Shown one piece after another: positions 56,363-64,000 of a stretch of DNA of 64,000 bases. The notes under the pieces are model-generated. The model saw nothing but the letters and a program-made list of their open reading frames with translations. It ran no database searches and was not told where the DNA came from. The translations under genes and the position numbers were made by a program. The stretch spans positions 16,176,254 through 16,240,253 of the forward strand of contig OZ025260.1 of assembly GCA_964019135.1 (NCBI GenBank). Reading direction: 5' to 3'. The DNA comes from Arenicola marina (Eukaryota; Annelida; Polychaeta; Arenicolidae). Within the stretch, counting starts at the first letter, position 1, and every line of letters begins with the position of its first letter.

Positions 56363-59300
56363 CTGCAAAACAAAACAATACTCGTTTGCGGGGGACGAGC
56401 CACATACTAATCTATATATTATTCTAGAGTGTTCATTGTTCGCTGTTGCTGGGATTTTTTATAATTGAGTTAGGGGGGTGGGGGTGGGGGTGTGAATAAG
56501 CATCAGCTTCTGCTAGTTTCCAACTACTGTAGCTTTGTTTATACTCTGACTTACTTCAATAAATTATTATTATACGAGGGTTATAATCAGTCACACAATG
56601 AGGGACCAAGTGGTGATTAATCGTGGCTCGGGGGTCGGGGGGAGCGGGGGGGGGGGGAGATCACCCGATGGCGTCGGATGGTCGGTGTCTAAGAAGTGGG
56701 AGAAAAAACCAGGAAACGTTGCAGGGATGAGTCGAGATGTGTGCCAATGCTTCGACTGTTACACTGGTAATAATAAAATCACTAATATACCACTAATTTC
56801 TATTTCTAATTTTCTATTTCTGTTCTATGTTCGCAGCATAAATATTTAAAGTCGTTTTCCAGCCAAAAACAATCATGGTTTAGGTTTTCATGCTTTTCAT
56901 GCTTCATGTTTCCACTGGCGCGAGAAAAGTGCCTTCCCAAACCAACAGCCAACTGGGTACACCATCAAATCGCAAAGTAAAGACAATATATAATCAGCAT
57001 TGTGAGAGCCCGCCTACTTACACATACCGGATAGGCCGGATAAGCCTCCCCATGTCAGTTGGCGGTAAGCAGGTTGAGCTGCAGATCAACTGGTTACGGG
57101 TTCGCGCCCTGGCACCAGCACCTTTCATCTAATCCTGTTTCCTTGTTCCGTCGGTTTCTTGGTCCAGTTTAAGCTTCAAGTGCACAAGGGGCACAAGGTC
57201 CTAAACACCGGATTTGTCCGCATCATAATACCATTAATGGTAAGTTTACCCCACTTCGTTAATGAAAAAAACGAGAGGGAGGCCGGCGGGTTTTTCTTTT
57301 TGCGAAATATAAGCCCGCCACCCCCACTTCCTCCTAATCTCCTCGCCATACGCCTAAGCCTAAATCTTGGATCAACTTTTGGTTTATTAAACGCTGAACA
57401 CCAATCCGAGACCAGCCCTAAAACGTCTCATCCAATGATTTAAACGGCATGATGGTTGTTAGAACTGCGCTATCGTTCGGCCACTAAGGGCAACATGGAA
57501 CTCTTGGGGCAATAAAGTACTTGATGTCACAAAAAACCCAGTAGTATGGACCATGGACCCCATTGACAGACAGTCGCTGCATGGATCAATGACATGAAAT
57601 AAAAATTATATGTTGGTGCTTAGGCAAAGTTTATGCGTATTGGGGCGTTTAAACTGAGGCAGGAACCCCCCAGGACAACATATATACAGCGTTGTAGCGT
57701 GACAGAACCGGGATTCTAACCCATGACCTGTTTATCAGCCGAATAAAGGTCAAAAATAAAAGTCGCCAGTTAACACATCCGGGTCTCAAAATCGTGACCA
57801 CTTGGCTTCTCCTACAGCTGAACATGGCACCAAGAAGTGTCATTGTGGGCCTGTTACCAGAACCCGGGACAGGACTAGCTGAAAATACAGAAAGCAAGCC
57901 TCTGCTGTTATCGTATGGTTGCGGGTTCAAATCCCACTTGTGTCTAACCGATCCGAGTTTACCCGCCCGGTATTAACCTATGTGTGCATAAAATTGGCAT
58001 GACACATCAATCGATCCAACCCTCAACTCGTTTACGTGTCCTTCAATTGACTCTTGTGTGCAGGGGAAGGGCAATATTTCAAGATCAAGTTGGTTGCAAT
58101 AAAAAGGTATAGCTTTGTAAAATGAAAGCACCGAATGTCGTTTTCGATGCAAGATAACGGAACCAAAATGTGACTATGTGAATATCTCTAGATGTGGCAT
58201 TGAGATCGATAAATCAGAGAGTTTTCACCACGGGGTGGGCGACCAAGGAGTACTGGGGTGGGTTATAGTGACACGCCACCTGGTGAAGAAGTGACGGTTA
58301 TAGTGTCCCGCCACTTGGTAAAGGAGTGAGGGTGGTGGTTATAGTAACACGCCACCTGGTGGGCGACACGTAGTAGCATCCGACGTCGTGAGCTGCAAAG
58401 AAAGTGACTTCCGGTCATGAAAGTCGAGAGATAAATAAATAGTAAAACTAAAATGAGGATAAAGTGCGCGCGACCTTTGAGTGGGGCGCCTGCCGCTATC
58501 AAGGGGACGATTTGCAAATGACCAGATTTCGTGATGTGCTTCCTCTCTCCTTATTATCCAGCCCACAATGCAACGGGCGGCCCAGTGGCGGCTCAGTCGG
58601 TCGTAAGCACGACGTAGACGACAGGCAGACTCATAGACGTTTATTCCGAAGAAGAATATGTCTTTGGATACTAAACCGATGGTGGAACTAGCTGGGGGAC
58701 AGAAGAGCTGCCCTACCTACGCACACCCATTTCAAAGTTCACCGACCAACCGGGTTATCCAGTCCCCAGGGGGCGCTACCAGAGCACGCAAGGCCTTTCT
58801 GAGTCAGAGGAATTGCTTACATATTTTATGATTTACGTCTTGGAGTCTTCTGCTAGGGCATAAAAGGCATTAACCTTTCGGCGTCACATCGCGACACTTA
58901 CGAGAAGACAGTCGGCGCGGCACCATTCCTTGGTGGGATGGATTGGTGTTTAATGCCACTGTTGTGCACACATGTTTTTTCTTCAAACAAAGCCAGCCGT
59001 ACCTCTGGGGTTAACGAGATAAATGGACTCGAGGTTCTTGGGTTACTTACACGTTATGGCGCTCGCTGGCAATCAAGGGATCTTTTACAGTTTACCCGTT
59101 CAAACATAGATATGAGCCAACGTGTAATGTGGCTAATGGAAATACCCCGCTGAGCTGTCCCAAAGCACCTCGGCCCTGTGTTTGCCAATTATGGGTTGGT
59201 ACTTTCATACTTAGGAGAACCAGCTCACGTCTGGTCTGAAGGAGCCGACAGCAGACAAACATAGAGCCAATCAGAGCCACGCCAAGAATGGCAACATGGA

Positions 59301-62300
59301 CGTCAAGTCGGCGGGCGACGGGGGGCGGCGGAACAACTGGCGAACAACGCTGTGTAACAATGCCAGGAGAGTAACGTCATATCGACAAGACGAATGAGTC
59401 AATGAATGGAAGGCAATTTGTAACCATTCACGTCTGTTGCGCTCCAGATCAGCTACGAGACACCGTGCTATATTAAACATTAAAATTAAAAACGCAGCGA
59501 CAGTGCGGTTAAATACATAGAGCAACTCTGTTTTGTTAGCTTCTTTGGCTATTTATCCTGTTCAGACATGTCGTGGATCTGTGAGTGTTCACTCCACGTG
59601 ACAGTGCTGATCTTCATCAGTACCATTTTAATCAATATAATTTATAAAAATATACTTTCTATTCGATAAAATCCTATAATAAGTCGATAAAATATTAGTT
59701 TACGCGACAAATTTATTGTTTTATAATTAATCATGCGATATAACAGTAGGTTTTGAATTCAGTCCATCGAAAGCAAAATAAAAGTGAACAAAGGAGGCCG
59801 GGATCCCGACAAAAACTAGAGAAGAGGGGCAGGGGAAGGAGGGGGGGAGGTTGGCCCTCCAAAACCGTTGAATTTCCGAAAGTGCTTTTCTCGCACAGAG
59901 CCTGTTATTACCCCCACACGGTTTTCAATGACACACCTTAGCCAAATGTGGCACAAATATGCCTTAAAACTCCAAGCCATCCATCCGTTATTACGAATCC
60001 ATTTCCGATGCATCATAGGAACTAAACACAAATATTACTATTGTCAGCCATTCTTGGTCTTCGCCACTAACCATGTGTCTTTTTCCTTTATTCCGACATC
60101 TAAAACTGTAATCCTTAAGGGAGTATTAAAACTCGTAAATTATCATTTCAAGCAAAACTAATATCCTTCATCCCATCTTGTCGTGAGTGATCTCGTGTCA
60201 TAGAAACCCAGCGACGTAACCCGCGGCGTTATCCCCATTCACAGCCATTTACAGGCAAATGTAAGTCAGATTTTGCCAAAACGTTGCCGTTGACCCTTTT
60301 TGTTGGGATAGATCGTTCCACCCGGACCTCCCGTCCACGGCGGACTGATGGAGTGTTAACTCATGCTTCACCAGTCGTCTGTATCCAGGAGACACCCTTT
60401 CCCGCTGAACGGCGCCTACAACAGTTTGTGTTTTATCATTCCCCCAAGGACTAATCCACGGAGACTTATTGCTTAACCACAAACGTATTAATCGATGCAC
60501 GGGAAATTCCAGCAAACAAATAAGTATTCTGATAACATGTCAATGTCTTTGCAACGTTAATCAGAAAGACAGGTTTGTTCAGAGGCCAAAAGATATCCCT
60601 AAGAAGTTGTACAATTTAGCAAAAAGGATAAATTTACCTCTATTCGGTTATAAACGTCAATTAATGGCAGGCTTATGTTATTTGTGGAAACACACATTGA
60701 CACCTAACATGTTTGGTGCCATATGCCATACAGACTGACACACACATGTATCACAGTTCACAGTATACATCAAAGGACCCAGGGGCTAGCCATATTGAAT
60801 ATATGATTAATAATTGCTTGTCCACAGAAAGAAGTGTTGTAACCCATCGGTTAGCTCAGTGGGTAGCGCACTCACCTTGACCTCAGTGTCGTGGACTCTT
60901 ATCTCTTATCTCATTAGGCCTATTCCATGAAGCTCTTAGCCAGGATTGGTCAATGTATGTTCCCGGTTTGCCGCTGCTTTACCCCGAGGCTCCTGAGAGC
61001 ACAGTCCGAAGTACACAGTGCTCAATATGTGAGTCCTTTGAGTGGTTTTAATGCCGACAAGTAGTAAGAGAAGTGCCATCGGCCACAGCACAACAAGATG
61101 CCTCTGTATGACATCTGCCATGTGTACGCCCCGGGGTATGACATGACATGAGTCCTAGTTTTTGACAAGTGCTCCACTCCATGAATGGCGCCTCTCTGTA
61201 TGACGGTGATTTGTTTCACTATCCAGACACTTAACCGAAAGACGACATCTTGTAGGTCCTCCCTCCCCCCTGTTGTCTCCTGGACCCGGATGGACACGTA
61301 ATGCATGGGTCGACTGGTGTTCCATGTCATTTCTCGACACAAAGGTTCAAGCGGGCTGTGAAACCTCCGGGAATAATGAGACTCACATGTCGGTGCAGCT
61401 AATGAAGTGATGGCCGCTGTGAGCTATGGGCCGTCCTCTGGAGCCGGAATAGGCGAGGTGAAGGGGGGGGGGGGCAAGGAGATGGGGCGCAGGGGAGAGG
61501 GAAGAAGGTGAAGTGATGGCCGCTGTGAGCTATGAGCTGTCCTCTGAAGCTAAAACAGGCGAGGTGAGGGGGGGGGACAGGGGGAGAGGGAAGGGATGGC
61601 GGGGGCATGGAGTGAGGGAAAGAGATGGGGGGAGAAGGGGATGGGGGGGTGGGGGGCAGGGAGAGAAGTAAGGCGAGGGTGGGGCAGAGGGTGAGTGGGA
61701 GTGGCAGATGATTATGGAGAGGGGAGGGAAGCAGCAGAGGGGAGGGGTAGAGGATGAGGGCAGATGCGAAGGGGCAAGGAAGGGAGGGGGATATTGGGGA
61801 GGGGTGCGTGTACAGAGAGAGAAGGAATGTAGACGGAAGGAAGGGAATCAGTGGAGGAAGCCGAGGCAAAAGCCAAGGAAAGGCGACGGAGTAGAGGGAG
61901 GGGAGCGGGGGGGGGGGGACAAAGGGGGGGTTCACATGACATTCTCACCTGCTTACTTCCTCATCTCCTGCTCCCGTTTTTCTCTTCCCAGCAAAAAAAA
62001 ATCATTGAAAACATAAACTAACTTGACAAAAAAAGTGTCATTCTCTGGAAATGACATAATTTACTTGCAAATTGCTGGGAGGACACAAAAAAGGACTGTC
62101 GCACTTCAAGCGCCTCATTTTTCAATGCAAAAATACTGCGATGGACGCCATATGGAGTCTCTACGGGCCACCAAACAAGGTCCCAAGTCATCACCTCCGT
62201 CAGAATGCCCATCGTGTCATTGGAATTAAACCCCACTGAATTGACTTTGACTCCCGTGACACAAAACTGTTAGCCTAACCACGTGACACAGAGATTCCGA

Positions 62301-62462
62301 CTCGCACGTCTGGTAACGCGTGACTCTTATCAAACATGTAACGTGACAAGAGCAAGCGGTTGTGTCGGTCACCTTAGGCGTTCCTGGCGTTCAGCGGGGT
62401 CACGCCCCCTACTAACAGCTGCAAAGTCTGGTTGTTGGCGTAATGAAGGGCCAGAGTGAATC
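56363..62462. repeat. U2 block, unit 4
   Basis: Most complete U2 copy: it has both the 255-bp stretch missing from unit 3 and the G-rich tract missing from unit 1. It contains the exon-like segment at 57,168-57,239, the M5 seed at 58,258-58,372, and tRNA-derived fragments near 57,051, 57,649-58,015 and 60,845. No gene is recognised. Confidence 0.88.
61455..61935. repeat. Polypurine (G/A) tract, unit 4
   Basis: Counterpart of 47,120-47,590, with small length changes in its G runs. Confidence 0.8.
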
Positions 62463-63120
62463 ATTACCAGGGTACACCCAGACAGCCGCCCGCCCCCCCA
62501 CGTCACCAGTCCATTACCAGGGTACCCCAGACAGCCGCCCGCCTTCCACGTCACCAGTCCATTACCAGGGTACACCCAGACAGCCGCCCGCCTCCCACGT
62601 CATCAGTCCATTACCAGGGTACACCCAGACAGCCGCCCGCCCCCACGTCACCAGTCCATTACCAGGGTACACCCAGATAGCCGCCCGCCCCCACGTCACC
62701 AGTCCATTACCAGGGTACACCCAAACAGCCGCCCCCCTCCCACGTCACCAGTCCATTACCAGGGTACACCCAGACAGCCGCCCGCCCCCCACGTTACCAG
62801 TCCATTACCGGGGTACACCCAGACAGCCACCCGCCCCCCACGTCACCAGTCCATTACCGGGGTACACCTAGACTGCCGCCCGCCTCCCACGTCACCAGTC
62901 CATTACCGGGGTACACCCAGACAGCCGCCCGCCCCCCACGTCACCAGTCCATTCCGAGGGTACACCCAGAGAGCCGCCCGCCTTCCACGTCACCAGTCCA
63001 TTACCAGGGTACACCCAGACAGCCGCCCGCCTCCCACGTCACCAGTCCATTACCAGGGTACACCCAGACAGCCGCCCGCCTCCCACGTCACCAGTCCATT
63101 ACCAGGGTATACCTAGACAG
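62463..63120. repeat. M3 minisatellite array, unit 4 (about 13 copies)
   Basis: 49-bp monomers; it begins with a shortened monomer (gtaccccagac) like the second monomer of unit 3. The right junction with M1 is the shared one. Confidence 0.97.
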
Positions 63121-64000
63121 CCTCCAGAACCTCGAGGACACCGCGGTGGCGTGGTGAAGGATGGTAGCTATAGCCCAGGTCCGCTTCAGATAGCCTCCAG
63201 AACCTTGAGGACACAGTGGTGGCGTCCGCTTGAGATAGCCTCCAGAACCTTGAGGACACCGCGGTGGCGTGGTGAAGGATGGTAGCTATAGCCCAGGTCC
63301 GCTTCAGATAGCCTCCAGAACCTTGAGGACACAGTGGTGGCGTCCGCTTGAGATAGCCTCCAGAACCTTGAGGACACCGCGGTGGTGTGGTGAAGGATGG
63401 TAGCTATGGCCCGGGTCCGCTTCAGATAGCCTCCAGAACCTTGAGGACACAGTGGTGGCGTCCGCTTGAGATAGCCTCTAGAACCTTGAGGACACCGCGG
63501 TGGCGTGGTGAAGGATGGTAGCTATAGCCCGGGTCCGCTTCAGATAGCCTCCAGAACCTTGAGGACACAGTGGTGGCGTCCGCTTGAGATAGCCTCTAGA
63601 ACCTTGAGGACACCGCGGTGGCATGGTGAAGGATGGCAGCTATAGCCCGGGTCCGCTTCAGATAGCCTCCAGAACCTTGAGGACACCGCGGTGGCGTGGT
63701 GAAGGATGGTAGCTATAGCCCGGGTCCGCTTCAGATAGCCTCCAGAACCTTGAGGACACCGCGGTGGCGTGGTGAAGGATGGTAGCTATAGCCCGGGTCC
63801 GCTTCAGATAGCCTCCAGAACCTTGAGGACACCGCGGTGGCGTGGTGAAGGATGGTAGCTATAGCCCAGGTCCGCTTCAGATAGCCTCTAGAACCTTGAG
63901 GACACCGCGGTGGCGTGGTGAAGGATGGTAGCTATAGCCCAGGTCCGCTTCAGATAGCCTCCAGAACCTTGAGGACACCGCGGTGGCGTGGTGAAGGATG
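63121..64000. repeat. M1 minisatellite array, start of unit 5 (cut by window edge)
   Basis: It starts as unit 2 does, alternating 73-bp monomers with short monomers of about 44 bp (ggcgtccgcttgag at four places between 63,220 and 63,600), then continues as regular 73-bp monomers. This is direct evidence that the macrosatellite continues to the right. Confidence 0.96.

Overview
This is metazoan nuclear DNA, most likely from an invertebrate; a mollusc or other lophotrochozoan fits the tRNA-derived SINE-like pieces, but that placement is inference. There is no operon structure. Recognisable coding sequence is confined to short exons with eukaryotic splice signals. All of it is the 3' end of one gene, NAXD (ATP-dependent (S)-NAD(P)H-hydrate dehydratase, ribokinase superfamily), on the minus strand.

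Layout. Positions 1-9,239 are single-copy-looking flank with C-rich and G-rich low-complexity tracts and one tandem duplication of about 1.9 kb (about 3,325-7,090). From 9,240 to the right edge the window is a macrosatellite with a unit of about 14 kb. Each full unit runs M1 (73-bp minisatellite) - U1 (about 4.1-4.6 kb, ending in the last NAXD exon) - M2 (41-bp minisatellite inside the last NAXD intron) - penultimate NAXD exon - U2 (about 5.7-6.1 kb) - M3 (49-bp minisatellite), then M1 of the next unit. Unit 1 is 9,240-22,774, unit 2 is 22,775-35,127, unit 3 is 35,128-50,729, unit 4 is 50,730-63,120, and a fifth begins at 63,121 and is cut by the window edge. The M3/M1 and M1/U1 junctions are the same in every unit, so the composite arrangement existed before amplification.

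Unit 2 is rearranged. Its U1 is truncated at about 27,999 and followed by a private 19-bp minisatellite (M4). An inverted block (29,082-about 33,712) comes next, made of inverted U2 sequence with a 41-bp array (M5) expanded inside it, joined to a deleted, frameshifted remnant of the last NAXD exon. A short direct U2 fragment then leads into M3. The middle of unit 2 is clearly more diverged from the other units than its ends are.

The NAXD exon pair is intact, with splice sites, in units 1, 3 and 4. No N-terminal NAXD exon was found, so the rest of a functional gene, if linked, would lie to the right of position 64,000. About a quarter of the window is minisatellite. Most long ORFs here are by-products of minisatellites whose unit length is not a multiple of three and which lack stops in all frames of one strand. 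I see no transposase or reverse transcriptase, rRNA or intact tRNA gene, CRISPR array, or prokaryotic feature.
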